A DNA stretch of 64,000 bases from Ruminococcaceae bacterium UBA5406 (GTDB lineage Bacteria; Bacillota; Clostridia; Oscillospirales; Acutalibacteraceae). Each line of letters starts with the position of its first letter. The stretch's first letter is position 1. The notes below the pieces were generated by a model. It was not told the origin of the DNA. It did no database searches and saw nothing but the letters and a program-made list of their open reading frames with translations. Positions 33,234-40,877 of this stretch are shown here, piece after piece. The translations under genes were made by a program, and so were the position numbers. The stretch spans positions 1 to 64,000 of the forward strand of contig DHNW01000030.1 in assembly GCA_002407675.1 (NCBI GenBank), given 5' to 3'.

Positions 33234-33926
33234 TTAAACCTTAACCCCCTTTTTCAGTGTCACAATAACCGGTTCGCCGCCGCGTGGCGACCACAGTTTA
33301 TCCAAACTGGGCTGAATGGTACGGATGGCACACTCTTCGCTTGCCACGTACACGGTATCGTCCTTCTCCCCTACCACCATGCTGCGCAGCTTTAACCGGT
33401 CGTTCAGTGCCATCATCCCGCCGGTATAGCCCAGCAGGATGGAAAAAGGCCCAGTAATCAGCAGACTGGAAAAGACATTGCGCAGATAGGTATAATACCG
33501 GCGTCTGTCTTCCGGCATAGCATCAATTTCACTCCAGAACGGAGCGGCAATAATATCGGCCGTTTCCCGCAGGCTCAAGTGCTGCCGGCGGTTCAGGTAG
33601 TCGATAATATAGGTGATTACTTCGGTGTCGGTCAGGAGCGTACAGGTATAGCCGTACATTTCAATGAACCGGCGGTTTGCATCATAGGATGAAATTTCCC
33701 CGTTATGCACGACGGAATAATCCAGCAGGGCAAAGGGATGCGCACCGCCCCACCAGCCCGGGGTATTGGTCGGGTAACGGCCGTGCGCTGTCCAGCAGTA
33801 GCCTTCATATTCCTCCAGCCGGTAAAACCGGCCTACATCTTCCGGAAAACCAACCGCTTTGAAAACGCCCATGTTTTTACCGCTGCTGAACACATAGGCC
33901 CCGCGCACCTGCGTGTTAATCTTCAT
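33234..33926 (-). CDS. glutamate synthase amidotransferase, C-terminal part (frame-split)
   Basis: 230 residues starting MKINTQVRGAYVFSSGKNMGVFK. It holds the second half of the class II (Ntn) glutamine amidotransferase: WTAHGRYPTNTPGWWGGAHPF, SVVHNGEISSYDANRR, and LLTDTEVITYII. In related proteins this is continuous with the upstream gene as one ~365-residue subunit. Adding one base to a GGG run near 33945 would join them (DERGFVARFVMKINTQ). The four-base ATGA overlap could still allow both pieces to be translated and to assemble. Confidence 0.75.
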   Translation of the reverse strand: MKINTQVRGAYVFSSGKNMGVFKAVGFPEDVGRFYRLEEYEGYCWTAHGRYPTNTPGWWGGAHPFALLDYSVVHNGEISSYDANRRFIEMYGYTCTLLTDTEVITYIIDYLNRRQHLSLRETADIIAAPFWSEIDAMPEDRRRYYTYLRNVFSSLLITGPFSILLGYTGGMMALNDRLKLRSMVVGEKDDTVYVASEECAIRTIQPSLDKLWSPRGGEPVIVTLKKGVKV

Positions 33927-34327
33927 GACAAAGCGCGCGACAAATCCCGCTCGTCCAGCCCGGTTTCCTCTAGCTTTTTGGGAAAAGGCAAAGCAAAATA
34001 ACGCCAGATGGCCGGCGCATCAGTAATTCCGGTGACTTTTCGAGTCGGAATTCGCTCTGCCACGCTGATATCAAAACTAGACTGAATAATATGCTCGCAC
34101 TCTTCTTTTGCGCGCACACTGTCGTAAAACACATGGAACGCATAAAGGTCCTTCTGCTTTGGATAAATGCCATAAGCGGCAAAGCCGCCGCCAAGACCGT
34201 TGGATCGGTCGTGCATCGGCGTAATGGAACGAATAATGGGTTCCCCGCTGAACCGACGGCCGCTCCGGGAAAATATGCCTGAAATGGCACATCCGGAAGG
34301 AATCCGCGTTTCGCCTTCATATTGCAT
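33923..34327 (-). CDS. glutamate synthase amidotransferase, N-terminal part (frame-split)
   Basis: 134 residues from ATG 34327 (MQYEGETRIPSGCAISGIFSRSG). The catalytic Cys would be C13, exposed by removal of a 12-residue leader as in other GOGAT amidotransferases. ERSNGLGGG-type motif appears as DRSNGLGGGFAAYGIYP. It releases ammonia from glutamine for the FMN subunit. The frame ends at a TGA overlapping the next start; homologues read through here, so this is probably a frameshift. First gene of the glt-type cluster. Confidence 0.75.
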   Translation of the reverse strand: MQYEGETRIPSGCAISGIFSRSGRRFSGEPIIRSITPMHDRSNGLGGGFAAYGIYPKQKDLYAFHVFYDSVRAKEECEHIIQSSFDISVAERIPTRKVTGITDAPAIWRYFALPFPKKLEETGLDERDLSRALS

Positions 34328-34458
34328 AAAAGAACAGGCCTCCCTGCAAACTAACTTTTTGGGATAGAGTACGGCGCCCCTCAAAAACAGAGGATTGCCC
34401 TCTTTTTATTAGACAATTTTAGATTTTTAGAAAGTTAACTTACTTTTGTATACTTTTT

Positions 34459-34487
34459 ATCTTAGGATATTTATCTTATTAAGTCAA
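34459..34487 (-). promoter_or_regulatory. promoter of the split glutamate synthase cluster
   Basis: Minus strand TTGACT (34482-34487), 17 bases, TAAGAT (34459-34464), about 130 bases before the amidotransferase start. Divergent from the glnN promoter 120 bases away. Confidence 0.65.
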
Positions 34488-34609
34488 TAGTTTTTTGCAT
34501 GATTTATGGATTCGAAATGCATATTTGTTGAAATATTCTAGAAATCAGTTCTTGCTAAAGGCTTTTATGCAATACTGTACTTAATTTATTGCATATCCTG
34601 CATTTTCTA

Positions 34610-34638
34610 TTGACAACCGGGCACAGCGGCAATATAAT
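34610..34638 (+). promoter_or_regulatory. glnN promoter
   Basis: TTGACA (34610-34615), 17 bases, TATAAT (34633-34638): a perfect consensus. Such a strong promoter needs the downstream attenuator for control. Confidence 0.85.
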
Positions 34639-34644
34639 ATTGGT

Positions 34645-34697
34645 GTAATACAGCAAGGGCGCTGTAAGGTATTGAAAGCCTTATAGCGCCCTTTTTT
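34645..34697 (+). ncRNA. glnN leader attenuator, ANTAR-type dual hexaloop overlapping a terminator
   Basis: The terminator is a 13-bp stem, 34657-34669 with 34679-34691, followed by TTTTTT. Two small hairpins overlap its left arm. P1 has stem ACAGC/GCTGT (34650-34665) with hexaloop AAGGGC. P2 (34666-34682) has hexaloop ATTGAA with one bulged G. Both loops have A at position 1 and G at position 4, the signature bound by ANTAR antiterminator proteins. P1 and the terminator cannot form together. Confidence 0.6.
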
Positions 34698-34731
34698 AAT
34701 TTTTTACAATTTGTATAGGGAGTGGATTCAG

Positions 34732-36819
34732 ATGAGCAAGGTACCCGAAATATTCGGCAGCCTGGTCTTTAACGACACCGTTATGAAAGAACGGCTGCCC
34801 AAGGAAACGTACCGGGCCCTGAAGGAAACGAGGGCATGCGGAAAAGCTCTTGACCCGAAAGTGGCGGACGTGGTGGCCAACACCATGAAGGAATGGGCGC
34901 TGGAAAAGGGTGCAACCCACTTTACGCACTGGTTTCAGCCGATGACCGGCATTACAGCCGAAAAGCACGACAGCTTCATTACGCCCATAGACGGTGAAAA
35001 GGTTTTAATGGAATTTTCTGGGAATGAACTGATTAAAGGCGAACCGGACGCTTCCAGTTTCCCGTCCGGAGGGCTGCGGGCTACTTTTGAGGCACGCGGC
35101 TACACGGCATGGGACCCAACCAGCGACGCTTTTATTAAAGGAAATTCCCTCTGCATTCCAACGGCTTTCTGTTCCTATGGCGGCGAAGCGCTTGACAAAA
35201 AAACTCCGCTGCTGCGTTCTATGGATGCCATCAACAAACAGGCGCTTCGAATTCTGAGGTTGTTTGGAAACAAAAGTGCAAAACGCGTGATTACGACAGT
35301 CGGTCCGGAACAGGAATATTTTCTGGTGGACAAAGCTATGTTCGAAAAACGCAAAGACCTTGTCTATACCGGCCGCACCCTGTTCGGGGCAAAGCCTCCG
35401 AAGGGGCAGGAAATGGAAGACCATTATTTCGGTGTTATCAAGCCACGCGTGGCTTCCTTTATGGCTGACCTGAACGAAGAGCTTTGGAAACTCGGTATCC
35501 TTTCCAAAACCGAACATAATGAAGTGGCTCCTTCACAGCATGAAATGGCACCGATTTTTACAACCAGCAACATTGCAACCGACCATAACCAGCTGGTGAT
35601 GGAGATTATGAAGAAAGTTGCCACCCGGCACGGGCTGACGTGTCTGCTTCATGAAAAACCGTTTGAAGGAATTAATGGGAGCGGAAAACACAATAACTGG
35701 AGCATGTCAACGGATACTGGAGAAAATCTTTTGGAACCCGGCGATTCCCCCAGGCAGAATGCCCAGTTTCTCCTGTTCCTGACTGCCGTGATCAAGGCAG
35801 TGGACGAACACCAGGATCTTCTCCGCATTTCCGTGGCAAGCGCGGGCAATGACCACCGTCTGGGCGCAAATGAAGCGCCTCCGGCTATTGTATCCATGTT
35901 TTTGGGCGACGAACTGACCGACATTCTGAAATCCATTGAAAGCGGAAAGCCTTATGTGCAGAAAGACAAAGTGTTTATGGAAATCGGCAGCGATGTTCTT
36001 CCCCGCTTCCCCAAAGACACAACCGACCGCAACCGCACTTCCCCTTTCGCCTTCACTGGCAACAAGTTTGAATTCCGCATGGTTGGATCGACCGCGTCTC
36101 TTGCCTGCCCAAATATGATGCTGAACACCACTGTTGCAGATGAACTGAGGCAGTTTGCCGACGAACTGGAAAAATCCGACGATTTTAAAGGCTCGCTGAA
36201 CCAGATTATAAAAGATACGATTCATGACCACAAACGCATCATTTTCAATGGAAACAACTATGCACCGGAATGGGTGGATGAAGCGAAAAAACGCGGACTG
36301 CTGAATCTGCGCAGCACCGTGGACTGCCTGCCGTACTACATTAAAGACGAAAATATCCGTTTGTTTGAGCGGCACGGCGTTCTTTCTAAAACCGAAGTTC
36401 ACGCCCGCTATGAAATTGAACTGGAAAATTACTATAAGCAAATTAATATTGAAGCCCTTACGATGCTGGATATGATTAAAAAGGATATTCTTCCTGCAAC
36501 GGCGGCTTACATGAAAGATTTGGGCGCAGCAGCACTCGAAAAAAAGCAGCTTGGGCTGGGAACAGGCTTTGAACAGTCGCTGCTGACAGAAATATCCGGC
36601 TATGCGGATGAACTGTACGCCAAGGCCAAAGAACTTGAAAACGATGAAGAAAATACCCCGCAGTCAAGTGATGTCCTTGATATTGCCAAATATTACCGCA
36701 GCACAGTTTTTGCCCAGATGGAAGCCACCCGCAAACCGGCGGATAAAATTGAATCGCTCGTCGGATCTAAATACTGGCCTTACCCAACTTACGGTGAACT
36801 GCTTTTCAGCGTTGTGTAA
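34732..36819 (+). CDS. glnN: glutamine synthetase type III
   Basis: 695 residues from ATG 34732, nine bases after GGGAG; an in-frame TTG 21 bases earlier precedes the ribosome site. Makes glutamine from glutamate, ammonia and ATP. GS III features: the long N-terminus (VPEIFGSLVFNDTVMKERLPKETYRALKE), THFTHWFQPMTGITAEKHDSF, VGPEQEYFLVD, HNEVAPSQHEMAPIF and NDHRLGANEAPPAIVS. Length matches the ~700-residue class. Divergent from the glutamate synthase genes, giving a complete GS-GOGAT pathway in one place. Confidence 0.97.
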   Translation: MSKVPEIFGSLVFNDTVMKERLPKETYRALKETRACGKALDPKVADVVANTMKEWALEKGATHFTHWFQPMTGITAEKHDSFITPIDGEKVLMEFSGNELIKGEPDASSFPSGGLRATFEARGYTAWDPTSDAFIKGNSLCIPTAFCSYGGEALDKKTPLLRSMDAINKQALRILRLFGNKSAKRVITTVGPEQEYFLVDKAMFEKRKDLVYTGRTLFGAKPPKGQEMEDHYFGVIKPRVASFMADLNEELWKLGILSKTEHNEVAPSQHEMAPIFTTSNIATDHNQLVMEIMKKVATRHGLTCLLHEKPFEGINGSGKHNNWSMSTDTGENLLEPGDSPRQNAQFLLFLTAVIKAVDEHQDLLRISVASAGNDHRLGANEAPPAIVSMFLGDELTDILKSIESGKPYVQKDKVFMEIGSDVLPRFPKDTTDRNRTSPFAFTGNKFEFRMVGSTASLACPNMMLNTTVADELRQFADELEKSDDFKGSLNQIIKDTIHDHKRIIFNGNNYAPEWVDEAKKRGLLNLRSTVDCLPYYIKDENIRLFERHGVLSKTEVHARYEIELENYYKQINIEALTMLDMIKKDILPATAAYMKDLGAAALEKKQLGLGTGFEQSLLTEISGYADELYAKAKELENDEENTPQSSDVLDIAKYYRSTVFAQMEATRKPADKIESLVGSKYWPYPTYGELLFSVV

Positions 36820-36875
36820 CGGGTCCTGAATTCTCTCCTCATTTTCCTATACAAACCTATATAAATATGTAATAC

Positions 36876-36914
36876 AAAAGGGAAACATCCGAATGAACGG
36901 ATCATTTCCCTTTT
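36876..36914. terminator. bidirectional terminator between glnN and rnpB
   Basis: AAAAGGGAAA..ATCCG / CGGAT..TTTCCCTTTT stem with a six-base loop. Works for convergent glnN and rnpB. Confidence 0.85.
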
Positions 36915-36918
36915 ATGC

Positions 36919-37267
36919 TGCGACCAGGTCTGTAAGCCGAGTTCTGTCTTAGACGACCATCTATCTTGGCCGGGTGTTGCCACCGCGGCTCAATGCCACC
37001 TTCACGGGACGCGCCGGGCCGACGCACAAGTCCCTCTGCGGTGTTGCTCCGAATAGGGTTTGCAGAGCCGTGCAGTCTCCTGCACGCTGGTGGGCTCTTA
37101 CCCCGCCTTTCCATCCTTGCCGCGAAAAACGCGGCGGTATATCTCTGTTGCACTTTCCCTGGGGTTGCCCCCGGCGGCCGTTAGCCGTTATTCCTGCCCT
37201 GTGGAGCTCGGACTTTCCTCGGGCGCGCACTTTCGCGCTGCGTCCGCAGCCGCCCGGCCTGCTCGCA
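36919..37267 (-). ncRNA. rnpB: RNase P RNA, class A
   Basis: About 349 bases on the minus strand. Hallmarks are GAGGAAAGTCCGAGCTCC near the 5' end, GGCAACACCCGG in the middle, and AGACAGAACTCGGCTTACAG at the 3' end. The two ends pair (TGCGAGCAGG with CCTGGTCGCA) as P1. The long P-domain set and the lack of type B landmarks point to ancestral class A. Matures the 5' ends of tRNAs. Boundaries are set by P1 and are accurate to a few bases. Confidence 0.93.
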
Positions 37268-37311
37268 TAATACGCTGTAAATAGAGATTATAAAGGATTT
37301 GACGGAAAAAG

Positions 37312-38778
37312 TCAATAGGAACATTGAGAAATCATACGGCTCTTCAAATCCCAAAGTTTCTGAGAAAGGTCAACATAATACCGATGTGGGTTCTCGAACC
37401 GCTTAACTTCGTCCCAAAGTGTATTCACCTGGTTTTTGCAGTCCTTCTGAATCTGCTGAATGGAACGTTCCGGCATCACGCAGCGTCCATTCCGGAAAAT
37501 CTGCTGGCGGATTTCAACAGCGCGGAAATTCGTAACCGTCTTGCGCTTCCAGACAAAATCGGGGTCAAAGATCTCGTATGGGCGCCCATCGTCAATCGTT
37601 TCGTCATGCAGGGTAATGACATCTCCTATCGCTTTTCCCGTATCACGATCAAATAAACGGTAAACTTTTTTAAACCCGGGCGTGGTGATTTTGGTAACAT
37701 TTTCACTGATCTTGATTTTGGGTTCAATCCTGCCATCTGCCTTTTCCACGCCGCTGAGCTTGTACACTCCGCCAAACACCGGATGGCTGGAGGAAGTGAT
37801 CATTCTCTCACCGACGCCAAAGCTGTCCACACAGGCGCCCTGAAGCAGCATATCGCGGATAATATACTCGTCCAGCGAATTAGAAGCACAGATTTTGCAG
37901 TCCGGGAACCCCGCGTCGTCAAGCATTTTCCTTGCTTTCCTCGAAAGATAGGTAATATCGCCGCTGTCTATCCGGATTCCGGCCGGGCGGATTCCCCGAG
38001 GGAGCAATTCTTCGTTAAAGGCACGAATGGCATTGGGGACACCGGATTTCAAAACATTGTAAGTATCCACCAAGAGCGTGCAGTTATTGGGATACTGGCG
38101 CGCATAGGCACGGAAAGCATCCAGTTCCGAATCAAAAAGCTGCACCCAGCTGTGAGCCATCGTCCCCATCGCCGGGATACCGTAATCACGGCTGCATAAA
38201 GTACAGGCCGTACCGCAGCAGCCGCCGATATATGCCGCCCTAGCGCCCAGGACAGCACCGTCCGGTCCCTGCGCACGCCGGGAACCAAATTCCATAACCG
38301 GCCTGTTGCCCGCCGCACGGCAAATTCGGTTTGCTTTGGTGGCAATCAGGCTCTGATGATTGATGGTAAGCAAAATCATGGTCTCCAAAAATTGCGCCTG
38401 GATCACCGGCCCGCGTACCGTGATAATCGGTTCACCTGGGAAAATCGGCATTCCCTCCGGAACGGCCCATACATCACAGCAGAAATGAAAATTTTTAAGA
38501 TAATTCAAAAATTTTTCACTGAAAATACCGCATCCCCGCAGATAGCAAATGTCCTCCTCGGTAAAATTAAGATTCTGAATATAATCGACAATCTGCTGGA
38601 CGCCAGCCATAATGGCAAACCCGCCGTCGTCTGGAAGAACACGGAAAAACATATCAAAGTAGGCAATCCGGTTTTCAAACCCGTTTTCGAAATATCCATT
38701 GTCCATGGTAATCTCATAAAAATCGGTCAGCATTGTTAAATTGGTCTTTTCTGCGTTTTGTGTCTGCAAAACACTCAT
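37312..38778 (-). CDS. pncB: nicotinate phosphoribosyltransferase
   Basis: About 488 residues from ATG 38778 (MSVLQTQNAEKTNLTMLTDFYEITMDNGYF). AGGAG lies directly before that ATG, so the TTG nine bases further in (38769) may be the true start. Salvages nicotinate to NaMN for NAD synthesis. FFRVLPDDGGFAIMAG, MEFGSRRAQGPDGAVLGARAAYIGGC, GTMAHSWVQLF and GIRIDSGD are family landmarks, with the phosphorylated His in TMAHSW. Stands alone after rnpB on the same strand. Confidence 0.95.
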   Translation of the reverse strand: MSVLQTQNAEKTNLTMLTDFYEITMDNGYFENGFENRIAYFDMFFRVLPDDGGFAIMAGVQQIVDYIQNLNFTEEDICYLRGCGIFSEKFLNYLKNFHFCCDVWAVPEGMPIFPGEPIITVRGPVIQAQFLETMILLTINHQSLIATKANRICRAAGNRPVMEFGSRRAQGPDGAVLGARAAYIGGCCGTACTLCSRDYGIPAMGTMAHSWVQLFDSELDAFRAYARQYPNNCTLLVDTYNVLKSGVPNAIRAFNEELLPRGIRPAGIRIDSGDITYLSRKARKMLDDAGFPDCKICASNSLDEYIIRDMLLQGACVDSFGVGERMITSSSHPVFGGVYKLSGVEKADGRIEPKIKISENVTKITTPGFKKVYRLFDRDTGKAIGDVITLHDETIDDGRPYEIFDPDFVWKRKTVTNFRAVEIRQQIFRNGRCVMPERSIQQIQKDCKNQVNTLWDEVKRFENPHRYYVDLSQKLWDLKSRMISQCSY

Positions 38779-38879
38779 CTCCTGTTTCCGGGGCTGCCGC
38801 ATGAACTGCACAGAAGCTGCACTGAATTCATGAACAGTGCCCAAAAAATAAAAATTTTTAGTGACTTCCGCCACACAGG

Positions 38880-39139
38880 TTTACATATTATAGAATGACA
38901 CGGCGGATATACGGCTTAAGCCGCCAGCTTCTCCTGCACAGCTGTTTCCCAAATGAAATCAGCAGCAGGCAGCTTTGGCCGCCATAGCCGAAGAAAACCG
39001 GTCATGAACTGGAAAAGAATAAAATCATAAATTTCAAGAATAATATAATACCTTTCAGAGAAACTAATACAAAGATTCTTTTTAAATATTAATAATATCT
39101 AAACAATTTATGGTTTATGTGAAAAATCGCCATTGTTTA
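38880..39139. other. AT-rich intergenic region, no gene seen
   Basis: Between divergent pncB and the XRE-like gene. A 29-codon minus-strand frame near 38914-39000 lacks a ribosome site and is not called. AT content rises toward the XRE promoter. Confidence 0.4.
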
Positions 39140-39168
39140 TTGCAATAATCTCAAATAGATATTATACT
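39140..39168 (+). promoter_or_regulatory. promoter of the XRE-like gene
   Basis: TTGCAA (39140-39145), 17 bases, TATACT (39163-39168). Confidence 0.6.
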
Positions 39169-39290
39169 AAGGATTGTCGGCATAATAAAACGAGATTCTT
39201 CTTAATAACAAGAACTTCATCAAATTGTGCTGGACAGTTTTGTGAAAAAATGGTTGCAAAGACCAAATATGCTGTGAGGAGATGAACGAC

Positions 39291-39539
39291 TTGAGATTGC
39301 GCAAACAGGCACTTGGAACCCGCAATTTGGTGGGTGCGCGCGTCGAAATGGCTCGTAAGAACCAGGGGATGAAACAAAAAGAACTTCTGGCTCAGCTGCA
39401 GGTCAACGGAGTTGACATGAACGCTTCTGGCTTGTCCAAACTTGAAGGGCAAATTCGCTATGTTACGGACTATGAATTAGCCGCGCTGGCCAATATTCTC
39501 AATGTCTCTGTTGACTGGCTGCTGGGAAGAGAAAAATAA
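39291..39539 (+). CDS. small XRE-family regulator
   Basis: 82 residues from TTG 39291, nine bases after AGGAG; an ATG at 39282 abuts that site and is less likely. The HTH spans about residues 15-75: GARVEMARKNQGMKQKELLAQLQVNGVDMNASGLSKLEGQIRYVTDYELAALANILNVSVDWLLG. The ending VSVDWLLG is typical. Single-domain, with its own promoter and terminator; the target is unknown. Confidence 0.8.
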   Translation: MRLRKQALGTRNLVGARVEMARKNQGMKQKELLAQLQVNGVDMNASGLSKLEGQIRYVTDYELAALANILNVSVDWLLGREK

Positions 39540-39570
39540 CAGCCATACAGAAACCCACACCCAGGGGGGA

Positions 39571-39606
39571 GGAGCGTTCCGTGAAAGCGGGCGCTCCTTT
39601 TCTTTT
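39571..39606 (+). terminator. terminator of the XRE-like gene
   Basis: GGAGCG / CGCTCC stem followed by TTTTCTTTTC. Confidence 0.75.
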
Positions 39607-39693
39607 CTTAACAGCAAATCCTTTGGGCGAATTCATAGTATAATTTATTTATATCATACTATGATATCCGAGGAATAACAAGGGGGATTTCTT

Positions 39694-40815
39694 TTGCTTG
39701 AAAAGCACCAGCAGCTTGCCAAACTGAAACCACTGTTCCTGTTTTTCATCATTTTTACTGCGGCTTTTTTTCTCTTCGCCATAACGCTGAAATATACCTT
39801 CCCATTCCTGGCCGGGTTTCTGCTAGCCATGGCAGCACAACCCATTATCCGCTGGATGACGAAAAAGCTGCATTGGCCCAGTGCACTGTCTTCCGCAATT
39901 GCCACACTGCTCGTTTACATGGTCTTTTTTGGCCTTCTTTTCCTGCTTGGATACTGGCTGATTTATGAAATCAGCAACTTGATCTCTTACATCTCCAAAC
40001 TGTCTCAAGCCAACCTGGCAGTCATTATAGAACCTATAAATTCGTGGATAAACCAGGCCGGTGCAAACTTGAAAAAAATTGATGCTGGTTTTGTAAAAGA
40101 CAATCAGGAGAAAATTTTGAGCCTTGTGCAAGGCGGAATTGGTGTTCTTGGAAAAGTTCTAAGCGCAGCGCTGAATTTCTTAACTTCACTGCCGGCAATT
40201 CTCACCATGTTCATCGTCATGATTTTATCCACCTACTTTTTCTCAAAAGATATGACAGAAATCAAAAGGGTCTTCCGAAGCCTGTTTTCCGACAAAACAG
40301 CCAACAACCTTCGTTCTTACTCCCGCAGCGGAAAAAGTCTCGGTGGACGCTATGTCTGTTCTTATCTTCTGATCTACTTTATTACTTTTCTTGAAACGCT
40401 GGCTGTTTTTACCGCCTTGGGTGTCCCTTATCCCCTTGTGCTGAGTATTTTGACCGGCATTGCCGACATTCTGCCAGTGCTGGGCCCTGGAACCATCTAC
40501 GTTCCGCTTGCACTGATTTACTTGGTCCAGGCCAACTATTTTCATGCCGGCGCCTTGCTGATCTGCTGGCTGCTGATTTCTGCCATCAGGCAGATTATCG
40601 AACCAAAAATCGTTTCTTCCTCCATCAGCATTCATCCTCTGACCATGCTGGCTGCTCTGTACTTTGCCCTTGTAGCTAAAAATTTTTGGATATTCCTTTA
40701 TTTTTCCGTCCTGATCCTTTCCTATAAGGTTTTGACCCAAGCGGGCACTTTGCCGCATCTTTGGGGATCTGGCAAACACAGCAAGGGCGAAGAAGGGCCG
40801 AACGATATGTCTTGA
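39694..40815 (+). CDS. AI-2E family permease, YtvI-like
   Basis: 373 residues from TTG 39694 after GGGGG. Eight hydrophobic segments, starting with LFLFFIIFTAAFFLFAITLKYTFPFLAGFLLAMAAQPIIRW. The C-terminal block TGIADILPVLGPGTIYVPLALIYL and IIEPKIVSSSISIHPLTMLAALY are diagnostic of the UPF0118/AI-2E exporter family; the sporulation protein YtvI is the closest type by length and N-terminus. Likely an inner-membrane transporter with a sporulation link, substrate unknown. Confidence 0.85.
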   Translation: MLEKHQQLAKLKPLFLFFIIFTAAFFLFAITLKYTFPFLAGFLLAMAAQPIIRWMTKKLHWPSALSSAIATLLVYMVFFGLLFLLGYWLIYEISNLISYISKLSQANLAVIIEPINSWINQAGANLKKIDAGFVKDNQEKILSLVQGGIGVLGKVLSAALNFLTSLPAILTMFIVMILSTYFFSKDMTEIKRVFRSLFSDKTANNLRSYSRSGKSLGGRYVCSYLLIYFITFLETLAVFTALGVPYPLVLSILTGIADILPVLGPGTIYVPLALIYLVQANYFHAGALLICWLLISAIRQIIEPKIVSSSISIHPLTMLAALYFALVAKNFWIFLYFSVLILSYKVLTQAGTLPHLWGSGKHSKGEEGPNDMS

Positions 40816-40877
40816 TATATGTAATGACATTATAGCAGAATCTTTCGGATCCGTCAATCACTCCTTGCGAAAAAGAA

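Noticed and set aside
34645..34730. Glutamine riboswitch upstream of glnN
   Set aside because: The leader is too short and lacks the known glnA aptamer core, which is also largely cyanobacterial. The two hexaloops fit ANTAR better.
38910..39010. 29-codon minus-strand reading frame near 38914-39000
   Set aside because: No ribosome site or promoter and no recognisable family.
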